Below, in pieces: positions 1-8,293 of a stretch of DNA of 64,000 nucleotides. A program made the translations under genes and the position numbers. Where the stretch lies: the NCBI GenBank assembly GCA_937902315.1, contig CALGUG010000028.1, positions 119,083 through 183,082 on the forward strand, read 5' to 3'. A model generated the notes under the pieces. That model searched no databases, was not told where the DNA came from, and was given only the letters and a program-made list of their open reading frames with translations. The stretch comes from an uncultured Chloroflexales bacterium. GTDB lineage: Bacteria; Chloroflexota; Chloroflexia; Chloroflexales; Chloroflexaceae. How positions within the stretch are numbered: the stretch's first letter is position 1; the number at the start of each line of letters is the position of its first letter.

Positions 1-234
1 TGCGCTCTCATCTGGGGCGAAGCCCATCGGAGGAGGAGCGGACTCTACCGCATCTTCGCGCGCTTCCGCAGGAGCGATGGTCGGCGCTGCAGCAGGGGCA
101 GCGGCTCCCGAGCCTGCGCCCGACTGGGCTGGTGCGCTCGTGTTGGGTATTGGTATGCCGCCACAAGCCGCTAATAAGATCGAAGCTACAAGCAGAAGAG
201 CGTAAAACCGCAGACGAACGATTACTGTTTCCAT
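1..234 (-). CDS. Putative lipoprotein, N-terminal part (truncated by window edge)
   Basis: The leftward reading frame starts at an ATG at 234 preceded by an AAAGG ribosome-binding site and runs off the left edge after 78 codons. The N-terminus has a charged start, a hydrophobic stretch and a lipobox (LLAAC at about residues 20-24), so the product should be exported and lipid-anchored on the outer face of the membrane. After the cysteine comes an Ala/Pro/Ser-rich linker, as in many Chloroflexota lipoproteins. The linker style recalls DUF4349 lipoproteins, but no diagnostic domain lies inside the window, so that is only a guess. Confidence 0.7.
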   Translation of the reverse strand, partial: METVIVRLRFYALLLVASILLAACGGIPIPNTSAPAQSGAGSGAAAPAAAPTIAPAEAREDAVESAPPPMGFAPDESA

Positions 235-378
235 CGTTTGGCCTTTACTAGAACATCTATCGCTTCTTTGGATAACGTTCTAGCTGGCCACTTAGTTCCC
301 AGCAGCTCGCCAAGCCTCGAGCGCTTCACAAGCATCTCGATTTGGCGGATGGGTTTCTCGCTCCCATTTGGCTTCTAG

Positions 379-396
379 CGCGTCCGCCTACGGCTA
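379..396 (-). repeat. Dispersed repeat TAGCCGNAGGCGGACGCG, copy 1
   Basis: Core of the roughly 90-bp dispersed element, here in reverse orientation. Flanking similarity to other copies extends from about 330 to 405. It lies in the 577-bp gap between the lipoprotein and the TolB-like gene, a gap that otherwise holds REP palindromes and a MITE. Confidence 0.8.
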
Positions 397-441
397 TCAG
401 ATGGGAGCTCATGCCCTCATCCCCGACCCTTCTCCCGTAAG

Positions 442-664
442 CTGTACATTAGCCACAAATCGACATACGGTCAGCGTTATCTGCCCTCACCCCCGGCCCC
501 CTCTCCCGCAGTGCGGGAGAGGGGGTGAATGTTGCTGTTGTATGCGATTTCGCTACGCGAAATCGCATACAAACTCTCTGAGTTCTGTGCTCTCAAGGAT
601 AATTCCGCGATAGTATGCGCAATATTGCCTTTTGCTGCCGACACGACTTTTGGCTAATGCATAG
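442..664. mobile_element. MITE family 1, copy 1 (with hairpin module)
   Basis: The ends are inverted repeats: CTGTACATTAGCC at the left and the complement of CTATGCATTAGCC at the right, with similarity continuing about ten more bases inward. The flanks CTCCCGTAA and CTCCCGCAA look like a 9-bp target duplication with one later change. The insertion splits a REP-like palindrome (CCCTTCTCCCG at 427-437, GCGGGAGAAGGG at 678-689). The interior holds another REP-like palindrome (about 483-527) and a perfect 16-bp stem hairpin (538-572). There is no coding capacity, so any movement would need a transposase supplied elsewhere. Confidence 0.75.
538..572. repeat. Long hairpin of the covarying family (A)
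   Basis: Perfect inverted repeat: arm TTGTATGCGATTTCGC, 3-nt loop TAC, complementary arm. It is absent from two other copies of the same MITE, so it behaves as an optional module. Confidence 0.85.
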
Positions 665-811
665 CTCCCGCAATGGCGGGAGAAGGGAGCCACTGCACCA
701 CAAGGACGTACCCTGAGCTTATCGAAGGGTACGAAGCGCACTTCGTCTTTGCAACAGCAAAGCTTGGCTGAACTTATTGCAGCCAAGCTTGCTCTTCTGT
801 CTATCGCTGTC

Positions 812-2635
812 TTAATCGGCGTTTTCGTATTTCCAAGGAAGCCAGAGTTGAGCATCAGCCAGCGGCTCGAACTGGCTCTGGAGGCGATTGTTGCTGTCGC
901 GCAGCAGAATCAGCATCTGCCCGGCTTGCTCGCTCAAGACGGCGAACTGCGCGCTATCGGGCGACCAGATCGGCAGCACTTCGTCGGCGCTGCTGTTCGA
1001 ACTGCGTGGCTTGCTGCGCCCATCGATCGACATCAGAAAGGTCTGCCAAACGCCGTTGGAGTTGGCACTGAAGGCGATGCGCTCACCGTCGGGGCTGACG
1101 CTCGGGTAGCGCTCGTCGTAAGGGGTTTCACTCAGCTTGCGCACATCGGCCAAGCGCGCGGCCAGGCCTGCGCTGCTGTCGTTGTTATAGACAAGTTTGG
1201 CGCTGTAGAGATCGAAATCGCCGTCGCAGTTGTTGACCCAGAGCAGGCCACTGCCGTCGGGCAGCCAGGTCGGGTTTTCGCTCACGCAGTTGCTTTGGGT
1301 CAGCTGCAGCGCTCGACCCGATCCCCACGCCATCAGGTAGATCTCGGGCTTTCCGGTGCGATCCGACACAAACAGGATCTTGCTGCCATCGGGCGAGAGA
1401 GCCGGATCGTAGTCGTTGGCGGCGCCCAGCGGCAAGGGCCCGGGGAAGGGCTGGTCGGAGCTGCGCGTTCCATCGCTGAAGCTTAGGCGCACGGGTGGCG
1501 AGCTGTGCAGCGTATCAAAGGCGTAGAGCTGGCGGTAGCCGCTTTCAGGCCGGACCAGATCGCCCAGCAGCCAACGCTGTTGCTCTTGCCAGTGCGGGCG
1601 CAACGTCAAGTCGGGCAGCTCTTCGGCTATCAGCCGTGCCTCGCCGTTCTGCCAAGCGTAGATCGACCACTGCTGCTGAGCGTCGGCGCGCGCCCCGAAG
1701 TAGAGTGCCGCTTGGCTTTGGTGCGCCAACCAAGGCTGGTTGAGGTTGGGGTAGCGCCAAGTCAGGTAGTGCTGGCCGACGTTGGCGAATTCGACTTCGA
1801 AACCGCGCGGGTTGCCGGGCGTGTAGGTCAGCACGCGCCGCTCGAAGAGCTGCACTAAAACCTCGCGCTGTTGACCGCCCACTCGGGCGCTGATCCAATA
1901 GGCTTCGCTGATCGGACGGCCGACGTAGCGCTCCCAATCGATCAAGCGGTCCGATGTGATCTGGTTGCCGACCTGAACGAAGCCTTGGCGGTTGAGAAAG
2001 TCCCAAAAGACGGCGGGGATGTTGTGGCCGCTGGTTTCGTCGTACCAGACGATCTCGCTCGGGCCGCTCGCCAAGTCGGGCCGTAGGCTGAGGCTGCCGT
2101 CGGCATGCAGGAAGCTGCTGATCGCTTGGCCGCGCAGGTTCGGCCAGCGCCCATCAGTTTGTGGGCTTTGTAACGCGCCGAAGTCGGCATAGGTGACGCT
2201 CTCTTCGGGCGTTCGCAGGTCGCCTACAACCGCGATCTGGGCGGGTTCGCGCAGATCGATATCGTTGGGCTGATCGCCGAGCTGGATCTTGCCGGTCGTC
2301 ATTTCCCAGACTAAGCGGCCCATCAGCTCGGACGAAGCTTCGTCCATGCGACCTTTATCGAAATATTGCACAACGTGCAAACCGGTCGGGGATTGACGAT
2401 AGAATTCGCTGTGGGTGAACCATGGGCGTTCGCCCCAATACAGCGGGCGCCCGTCTTGCACACTGGGGGCATCGCTACGTAGCCAGAGCATAGCGTACTC
2501 GTCGTTAGCAAAGGGGAGATCGGGGGGCGAGTTGAAAACCGCACCGATGCTGATCAAAATAATCACGAGCGCAATCAATCCAAGACCGATAAGCACATTT
2601 TCGGGTGATGCTTGTTTAGGTGATCTTGCTTTCAT
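812..2635 (-). CDS. Membrane-anchored TolB-like (PD40/WD40-like) beta-propeller protein
   Basis: A 607-residue protein with one N-terminal membrane segment (about residues 14-34) and a short cytoplasmic lead, so the bulk lies outside the membrane. Residues of roughly 60-300 form an unassigned region rich in Trp and Tyr. The C-terminal half carries PD40 repeats with the typical SPDG signature: ALSPDGSKILFVSD, WLPDGSGLLWV and SVSPDGERIAFSA. These build TolB-type beta-propeller blades, which usually bind proteins or glycans and have no catalysis. The start ATG follows a CGAGAGAG purine stretch. The gene stands alone, with repeat-rich DNA downstream and the guaB leader upstream. Membrane topology and fold are well supported; the ligand is unknown. 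Confidence 0.85.
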   Translation of the reverse strand: MKARSPKQASPENVLIGLGLIALVIILISIGAVFNSPPDLPFANDEYAMLWLRSDAPSVQDGRPLYWGERPWFTHSEFYRQSPTGLHVVQYFDKGRMDEASSELMGRLVWEMTTGKIQLGDQPNDIDLREPAQIAVVGDLRTPEESVTYADFGALQSPQTDGRWPNLRGQAISSFLHADGSLSLRPDLASGPSEIVWYDETSGHNIPAVFWDFLNRQGFVQVGNQITSDRLIDWERYVGRPISEAYWISARVGGQQREVLVQLFERRVLTYTPGNPRGFEVEFANVGQHYLTWRYPNLNQPWLAHQSQAALYFGARADAQQQWSIYAWQNGEARLIAEELPDLTLRPHWQEQQRWLLGDLVRPESGYRQLYAFDTLHSSPPVRLSFSDGTRSSDQPFPGPLPLGAANDYDPALSPDGSKILFVSDRTGKPEIYLMAWGSGRALQLTQSNCVSENPTWLPDGSGLLWVNNCDGDFDLYSAKLVYNNDSSAGLAARLADVRKLSETPYDERYPSVSPDGERIAFSANSNGVWQTFLMSIDGRSKPRSSNSSADEVLPIWSPDSAQFAVLSEQAGQMLILLRDSNNRLQSQFEPLADAQLWLPWKYENAD

Positions 2636-3016
2636 AGCGCTCTCTCGTTACATTCTGTGTTGCTTATAATTTTCTTTTCAGCGGTATAATGCCCCACACT
2701 ATCGAGTGCATATTCAAAGTCGAAGCTGTGTTCGCTGAAGAGTCAACTTTACTATACAAACAAGCGCCATTTATTTGAATGACTAAAGACTGAATATAAA
2801 ATGAAAAAATGGTGTATCATGCCAAATATGATCTTTTTGGATAAACTGCTCAACGAAATAGTCTGAGAACAGCACTATTTGCAGAAGTGTATTTGCTTGC
2901 GAGGATATACAACAGACAGGCTAGAACACAAGAATATTTTGACGACAAACAATGAAGCTTTTTATTGGTTATAACAATCTTGAATTTCCTTTACAATCCA
3001 TTCAATCATCGTTGAT
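2636..3016. other. AT-rich divergent intergenic region upstream of guaB
   Basis: This gene-free stretch separates the TolB-like gene from guaB and must hold both promoters. Two rightward TATAAT hexamers occur at 2665-2670 and 2685-2690, and TACAAT at 2992-2997, but no -35 element is convincing for any of them. It contains none of the dispersed repeats found in most other gaps. No RNA gene is recognised. Confidence 0.4.
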
Positions 3017-3049
3017 GCCCTCGGTGCCCGTATGCACCGGGGGCCTTTT
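3017..3049 (+). terminator. Terminator-like hairpin in the guaB leader (possible attenuator)
   Basis: An 11-bp stem (GCCCTCGGTGC pairing with GCACCGGGGGC, one G-T wobble) with a 6-nt loop is followed by CCTTTTG. It ends 22 nt before the guaB Shine-Dalgarno sequence, a layout typical of transcription attenuation or of an upstream small transcript. No known purine riboswitch core was recognised beside it. Confidence 0.55.
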
Positions 3050-3081
3050 GCATACACAACAACCTTACTAAGGAGGTTTCA

Positions 3082-4554
3082 ATGTCCATCGATTGGGAGG
3101 ACAAACTTGCACGTGAGGGTTTGACCTTTGATGACGTTCTGTTAGTTCCGTCGGCTTCGGAGGTCGTTCCCGCAGATGTTGATGTCAGTACCCAGCTGAC
3201 TCGAGGTATCCGCCTCAACATTCCTATCGTTAGTTCGGCAATGGACACGGTGACCGAAAGTCGTCTGGCCATTGCGCTGGCTCGCGCTGGAGGTTTAGGC
3301 TTCATTCATAAAAATGTCAGCATCGAACAGCAAGCCGAGATGGTTCGCAAGGTAAAGCGCTCCGAAAGCGGCATGATCACCGACCCGATCACACTGCCGC
3401 CCGACAAAACCATCGGCGATGCGCTCGACCTCATGGCCGAATATAAAATCTCGGGTGTACCGATCACCTCAGCCGAGGGAGACTTGGTCGGTATTCTGAC
3501 CAACCGCGACCTGCGCTTCGAGACCGATCGTAGCCGCCCCATCCACGAACTGATGACCAGCACCAATCTGGTGACCGTGCCCGAGGGCACAACCTTGGAA
3601 CAAGCCAAGAGCGTGCTGCACAAACACCGTATCGAGAAGGTGTTGGTGGTCAACAAAGAGGGCAAGCTGAGCGGCATGATCACCGTCAAGGACATCATGA
3701 AGCAGATCGAGCACCCCTTCGCTTGTAAAGACGAGCAGGGCCGTCTGCGAGTCGGCGCGGCGATCGGTGCTAGCGGCGACTACCTCGAGCGCGCCGAAGC
3801 CCTGATTCGCGCTGGCGTCGATGTGTTGGTGATCGATACGGCTCACGGTCTCTCGATCGGCGTGTTGAACGCAATTACAACGGTACGCGAACGCTTTGGC
3901 AATGTGCAGTTGGTAGCGGGCAACGTCTCGACCGCCGAAGGTGCGATCGCTCTGATCGAGCGCGGCGTCGATGCGGTCAAGGTCGGCCAAGGCCCCGGCT
4001 CGATCTGTACCACCCGCGTCGTTTCGGGCGCTGGTATGCCCCAGATCACGGCCGTAATGGAGTGCGCCCGCGCCGCCGAGCGTTTCGGCGTGCCAGTCAT
4101 CGCCGACGGTGGTATCAAATACTCGGGCGACATTCCCAAGGCGATCTGCGCGGGCGCGCATAGCGTGATGATCGGTTCGCTCTTTGCAGGTACCGAAGAG
4201 AGCCCGGGCGAGAGCATCCTCTACGAGGGCCGCTCTTACAAGAGCTACCGAGGTATGGGCAGCATCGGCGCAATGAAGAAGGGCAGCGGCGATCGCTACT
4301 TCCAGAGCGGCGAAAACAAGAAGCTGGTCGCTGAAGGCATCGAAGGTATGGTCGCCTACAAAGGTCCCTTAGCCGACACGGTCTATCAGTTGGTCGGTGG
4401 TCTGCGCGCTGGTATGGGCTACGTCGGCGCGAAAGACATCGAATCGCTCCGCCGCAACGGACGCTTCATTCGCGTCACCATGGCGAGCTTGGTCGAGAGC
4501 CACCCCCACGATGTGACGATCACTAAGGAGGCGCCCAACTACGAGCGACGCTAA
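3082..4554 (+). CDS. guaB: Inosine-5'-monophosphate dehydrogenase
   Basis: A 490-residue IMP dehydrogenase that oxidises IMP to XMP with NAD+, the committed step of guanine nucleotide synthesis in the cytoplasm. The N-terminal barrel begins LTFDDVLLVP, a CBS pair occupies about residues 95-210, and the catalytic loop GPGSICTTR has its cysteine near residue 309. The flap and monovalent-cation region GSIGAMKKGS follows and the length is normal for the family. The start is fixed by the strong AAGGAGG site at 3071-3077. The gene is monocistronic, with a hairpin in its leader and an intrinsic terminator right after the stop, which suggests regulation at the leader, perhaps by purine supply. Confidence 0.97.
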   Translation: MSIDWEDKLAREGLTFDDVLLVPSASEVVPADVDVSTQLTRGIRLNIPIVSSAMDTVTESRLAIALARAGGLGFIHKNVSIEQQAEMVRKVKRSESGMITDPITLPPDKTIGDALDLMAEYKISGVPITSAEGDLVGILTNRDLRFETDRSRPIHELMTSTNLVTVPEGTTLEQAKSVLHKHRIEKVLVVNKEGKLSGMITVKDIMKQIEHPFACKDEQGRLRVGAAIGASGDYLERAEALIRAGVDVLVIDTAHGLSIGVLNAITTVRERFGNVQLVAGNVSTAEGAIALIERGVDAVKVGQGPGSICTTRVVSGAGMPQITAVMECARAAERFGVPVIADGGIKYSGDIPKAICAGAHSVMIGSLFAGTEESPGESILYEGRSYKSYRGMGSIGAMKKGSGDRYFQSGENKKLVAEGIEGMVAYKGPLADTVYQLVGGLRAGMGYVGAKDIESLRRNGRFIRVTMASLVESHPHDVTITKEAPNYERR

Positions 4555-4573
4555 GCCAGCGCTCTTGCAATCG

Positions 4574-4620
4574 AAAAGGGAGGTGCGCAGCAGAGATGCC
4601 GAACCTCCCTTTTCTTTTTT
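4574..4620 (+). terminator. Intrinsic terminator of guaB
   Basis: AAAAGGGAGGT and ACCTCCCTTTT form a stem around an 18-nt loop, followed by TTTCTTTTTT. It lies 20 nt after the guaB stop codon. Confidence 0.85.
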
Positions 4621-4657
4621 CTGCCGCAGGCCCGCAAAACAGCTGCGACTCAAACTG

Positions 4658-5134
4658 ATACCAAATCCGTTTGTTCTCTTATGTCGGCGGAGAGGTCTCA
4701 ACCATCCATGCGGTCCTCACCGCGTCCGCCTTCGGCTATCAACATCCTATCCAAACATTCGGCTGCTCGTCTGCTTGCGCCCAAGCGCCCCCTGGAAAGC
4801 CAAGCGATCAACCGAATTTCGTACTACTGGGCCTTCGGCAGTGCACCCTCTTCCCCGGCCCTTCTCCCGCAAGCGGGAAACGGGAGTCTGGCCGCGTTAC
4901 ATCAAAGCGCAGCACACTACTGACAGGTCAGCATTTCCCATCTGTTTGGTCGGTTCAAGGCTTTTTGGCCTTCGGCAGAGCACAACTTGTCTCTTTTTTG
5001 GGGCGGTTTCGCCACACTCATAGCCGCCTGCTGTAGCGAGCTACCTGTTTGTAGCCGAAGGCGGACGCGCTAGAAGCCGAATGGTTTGGTTAGGACCTCG
5101 CCGCCAGAGTCTTGAACTGATCAAACAGATTAGG
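4658..5134. repeat. Two inverted copies of the TAGCC repeat (copies 2 and 3) flanking REP sequence
   Basis: The gap between guaB and the GH2 gene holds copy 2 (reverse, core 4721-4736, starting with ATACCAAATCCG at 4658) and copy 3 (forward, core 5052-5069). The two read outward-in as about 90-bp imperfect inverted repeats. Between them lies a CCCTTCTCCCGC palindrome (4857-4886) and sequence related to MITE family 2 (CTTCGGCAGAGC near 4972). No gene is seen here. Confidence 0.7.
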
Positions 5135-7814
5135 CTTCGCTCTTGCTCAAATGCTGCAAGAGCAACATCAGCAGATACAAGCCTGTGACATTGCGTCGAA
5201 TGCCCCAAGGCTGAGCGCCCGCTCCTCCCTGTAGGCGCAGGCTACACACCAACAGCCTGCCAGCGCCAAGCTTCAACTCTAGCAGATAGTCGCTAACATC
5301 GAAGTGGCGCGCATCGAGTCGGCGCATAATCGACGTGATCTGCTCGGCGTCGGGCAGCACCTCGGCGATGCGCTCGCTCTGAATCGAAACATCGCTGCCG
5401 AGCGTAAAGAATTGCATATCGGCAAAGCCATCGACCGGGAACTCTTCCCAGATCGGGTGCTGCGGGAAGAGCTTGAGCGCTTCGCGCCAGAACGAACTGC
5501 GCCGTGCGGGCAGCGGGAGGTTGCCGCCTTGCAAGAGCAGCACACGGCCGCCGCGCCGAATATAGGCCTGCACCTCCTCGCTGAGCAGGTTGGTGATCAG
5601 TAAAGGCGGCAGGTCGTCGCCGCTCAAACCTTGAACGGGCTGAGCGACTTGCTGTAGTTCCAATGCCTCCAGCGCCGAGCCGGGATCATAGATGCCCACA
5701 CGCTCGGGCCAGCTTGTGGGGCGCGGAAAGATCCAGATCGGCCAGCTATTGCTGAGCGCGAGCTGAGGATGATCGAGCGAGACTTCGAGGCGCAGCGCTT
5801 CGGGCTTGCGCACATAGGGCAGTGTACAATCGATCACACCCGCCTCGCGTGGAATGCCCGCCACAATCGGCTCCTGCGCTTGGGCGCTGCCGCTGGCGGC
5901 CACTCGACCATCGCTATAAACGAGCTTCCAATGCAAGGGCGCTTGAATCGCTTGTTCGCTGGTATGGCTCAAAATGATGTGCCAGCGCATAGGCGTGCCA
6001 GCCGTCACGCAGTGGCGATCCATCGGTTCGACCCGCTCGCCTTCGGGGATCCAGCGCCGCCGCCGCCCAACATCCATGCTCAGCACAGCATCGGCGTTGA
6101 AGCAGCGATACTGCTCGGGGGTGCCGCGCGACCGCCCAAAGTCGTCGAAGACACCCGCGGTGGCGATCGGCGTATCGCGCAGACCAGTGATAACATAGCC
6201 ACCCGTTTCGGGGCGGCGGCGCAGCGCCTCCAGCCAAAATTTGCGTATCATCAAGGCCTGTTTTGTGCCGATCTCGCTCAGTTCTTGGTTGCTAAAGCCC
6301 AGATTCGCCCGTTGCAGACGCTCGCGCCCTTCAACCAGCGCTTTAACCTCGGGCCGCCAGTCATAGACCGGTATCTCGCTGGTCATCCACCACGGCACTT
6401 GGCCGCCGTTGGCTGCGATCAGCTCATCGTGATCGCGGAAGGCATCTTGATCGCAGGTCTCGCCGAAAATCCACGGGCGAGGCGCTTGCCAGCCGCGCAA
6501 CCAGTTATCCAAAATCGGCTCGAAGTGGTGAATATCAGCGTAGGTGTGGTAGGAGACAAAATCGGCGAAGTCGAAGGGCAGGCCGCCGTAAGCCTCGCCC
6601 GAGCCGCTGTTGTCGCAGATCAGCACACCCGACGACAGCTCGCGCACGATCGTATTGAGATGCTTGAGCAGTGGCCCATCGATGCTTGCGTTTAGCTCAC
6701 AACCGATGCTATAGATCACAACCGAGGGATGGTGGCGTGTCAGGTGCATCAGCTCAGCGTACTCTTTGGGCAGCGAAAGGCGCGAGCTAGCGGTCAGCTT
6801 AGGTAGCCACATCGGCCACTCCTGCCAGATCAGCATGCCCTCTTCGTCGGCGATCTCGTAGTAGCGCTGGTTGGGCACAAACAGGCAGAGCTTAATCATA
6901 TTGAAGCCCAGCTCGCGCACCCGCCTGATCTCATCGCGAATCGCTTCGTCGCTGAAGTTCGGCGCGATCAGATCGGGGTCCCAGCCCCAGCTCAGCGCGC
7001 CACGCAAAAAGATCGCCTTGTCGTTCAGCAGCACCTGTTTTCCCGAAGCGCTTAGCTTGCGAAAACCGACTTTGGCGCTGGCCTCGGCGATCATCTGCTT
7101 CTTTTCAAGCAACTTGAGGCGCACTTCGTAAAGGCTTGGGCTATCCGGCGACCAAATTTCGATCTCGTCGAGCGCCAAACTCAGATCGAGCGGATTGTCT
7201 GGATCGACATTGAGGCTGCTGCTCGCGATTACTTCGCCGCGCAGCAACACCTCGAAGCTCAGCTTCGGCTTAACTAAGGGGCGGCTGGTCTGAATACGGG
7301 TACGAACACGCACGCTTTTCGTGCTTAGATCGGCGTCCCACAACGGTTCATCGAAGCCGACCGGCAGCGCGATCAGCCGACACGACTTCCAGATCCCGCC
7401 AAAAGTGGTGGCGACATCGGGTAGAAAACCCGCCAGCGAGGCCCGCACCGGATAACGCTCGCCCGGTTTGTAGAGCACCAGATCGATCTGGTTCTCTTCG
7501 CCATAGCGTAACAGCGAGCTGATATCGAAGCTAAAAGGCGTCCACAAGCCGAAATGATCGCCGATCCGTTCGCCGTTCACAAGTACTTCAGAGGCGTAAC
7601 TTACGGCATCAAAGGCCAAGATCACCGGTTGCTCGCGCCACTCTGTCGGAACCATGACGCTGCGACGATAATAAGCAGGCCCTTCGTTGCGTTTCGAATA
7701 GCCTTGCGCCTCCCAACAACCCGGCACCTGAATCGTGCTCCAATCAGCATCACCAAGTCTAAATTCCCACTCGCCGTCGAGGGAGATCGTGGGTGCGCAG
7801 TCATTGCGAAGCAT
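5130..7814 (-). CDS. Glycoside hydrolase family 2 (beta-galactosidase/beta-mannosidase-like)
   Basis: An 894-residue enzyme with the GH2 order: a sugar-binding jelly-roll domain (about 1-170, LDGEWEFRLGDADW and PGCWEAQGY), an immunoglobulin-like domain (about 170-260), a TIM barrel (about 260-560) and C-terminal domains that include a glutamine-amidotransferase-like Rossmann stretch (LLITNLL...YIRRGGRVLLLQGG). The candidate nucleophile is Glu near residue 451 in WIFGETCD. The acid/base Glu near 372 lies in SIGCELN, where most GH2 enzymes have Asn-Glu, so the neighbouring Asn is replaced by Cys. No signal peptide is seen, so it probably acts in the cytoplasm on imported oligosaccharides. The substrate cannot be fixed from sequence. 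A 12-bp palindrome sits 38 nt upstream of the start. Confidence 0.85.
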   Translation of the reverse strand: MLRNDCAPTISLDGEWEFRLGDADWSTIQVPGCWEAQGYSKRNEGPAYYRRSVMVPTEWREQPVILAFDAVSYASEVLVNGERIGDHFGLWTPFSFDISSLLRYGEENQIDLVLYKPGERYPVRASLAGFLPDVATTFGGIWKSCRLIALPVGFDEPLWDADLSTKSVRVRTRIQTSRPLVKPKLSFEVLLRGEVIASSSLNVDPDNPLDLSLALDEIEIWSPDSPSLYEVRLKLLEKKQMIAEASAKVGFRKLSASGKQVLLNDKAIFLRGALSWGWDPDLIAPNFSDEAIRDEIRRVRELGFNMIKLCLFVPNQRYYEIADEEGMLIWQEWPMWLPKLTASSRLSLPKEYAELMHLTRHHPSVVIYSIGCELNASIDGPLLKHLNTIVRELSSGVLICDNSGSGEAYGGLPFDFADFVSYHTYADIHHFEPILDNWLRGWQAPRPWIFGETCDQDAFRDHDELIAANGGQVPWWMTSEIPVYDWRPEVKALVEGRERLQRANLGFSNQELSEIGTKQALMIRKFWLEALRRRPETGGYVITGLRDTPIATAGVFDDFGRSRGTPEQYRCFNADAVLSMDVGRRRRWIPEGERVEPMDRHCVTAGTPMRWHIILSHTSEQAIQAPLHWKLVYSDGRVAASGSAQAQEPIVAGIPREAGVIDCTLPYVRKPEALRLEVSLDHPQLALSNSWPIWIFPRPTSWPERVGIYDPGSALEALELQQVAQPVQGLSGDDLPPLLITNLLSEEVQAYIRRGGRVLLLQGGNLPLPARRSSFWREALKLFPQHPIWEEFPVDGFADMQFFTLGSDVSIQSERIAEVLPDAEQITSIMRRLDARHFDVSDYLLELKLGAGRLLVCSLRLQGGAGAQPWGIRRNVTGLYLLMLLLQHLSKSEA

Positions 7815-8293
7815 AAGCAGCCTTTCTGTATAGACTGGATGTTATTCTCAGATTGATCGATCAAAAGCCTTTGGTTTAAACCCAGCCCTATTGCTCCAAC
7901 GAATAGATACACCTAACTTTGCATACCAGCGGTTCGTTCTAGAGACTGTGCTTCTCTCTACGAGCCTAGATATCTAACTTGTGCAGAAACAAATCTTAAA
8001 AAATTATTTTACAGTGAATAGTATGACGAATTAAGCAGTGTTTAAAAGGCTTCCCATACTGATCGATTTATGCGCTATAGATCGCTAAAAAAGCCAGAAA
8101 AATACGTGCAATCTACATCAAACTAGCGTATCGTAGCCTCTATCCAAGCTTACTTCATCTCCTCACATCAATCTCGATCTAGAGCGGCCTTTTCACCGTC
8201 GCTGACATCTATCTCGTTCGATCTCTTCACAAAGCTAGGCGCTTAAGGTTGTGGCTCAGCAGCTCAGCTTGTAGGCATCTGTTGGAGGAAGCT
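7815..8293. other. AT-rich gap between GH2 gene and pseudogene
   Basis: This 479-bp stretch holds the GH2 promoter region, on the leftward strand, and the upstream region of the degraded gene that starts at 8294. Apart from the palindrome at 7853-7864, no repeat, RNA gene or terminator was recognised. Confidence 0.4.
7853..7864. promoter_or_regulatory. Palindrome TTGATCGATCAA, candidate operator of the GH2 gene
   Basis: A perfect 12-bp palindrome with a central CG, the format used by LacI-family regulators, 38 bp upstream of the GH2 start codon. It is similar in style to the two AATCGATT operators near 18.2-18.35 kb but not identical. Confidence 0.4.

Noticed and set aside
749..1486. 245-codon plus-strand frame
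   Set aside because: Antisense to the PD40 repeats of the TolB-like gene and without a ribosome site.
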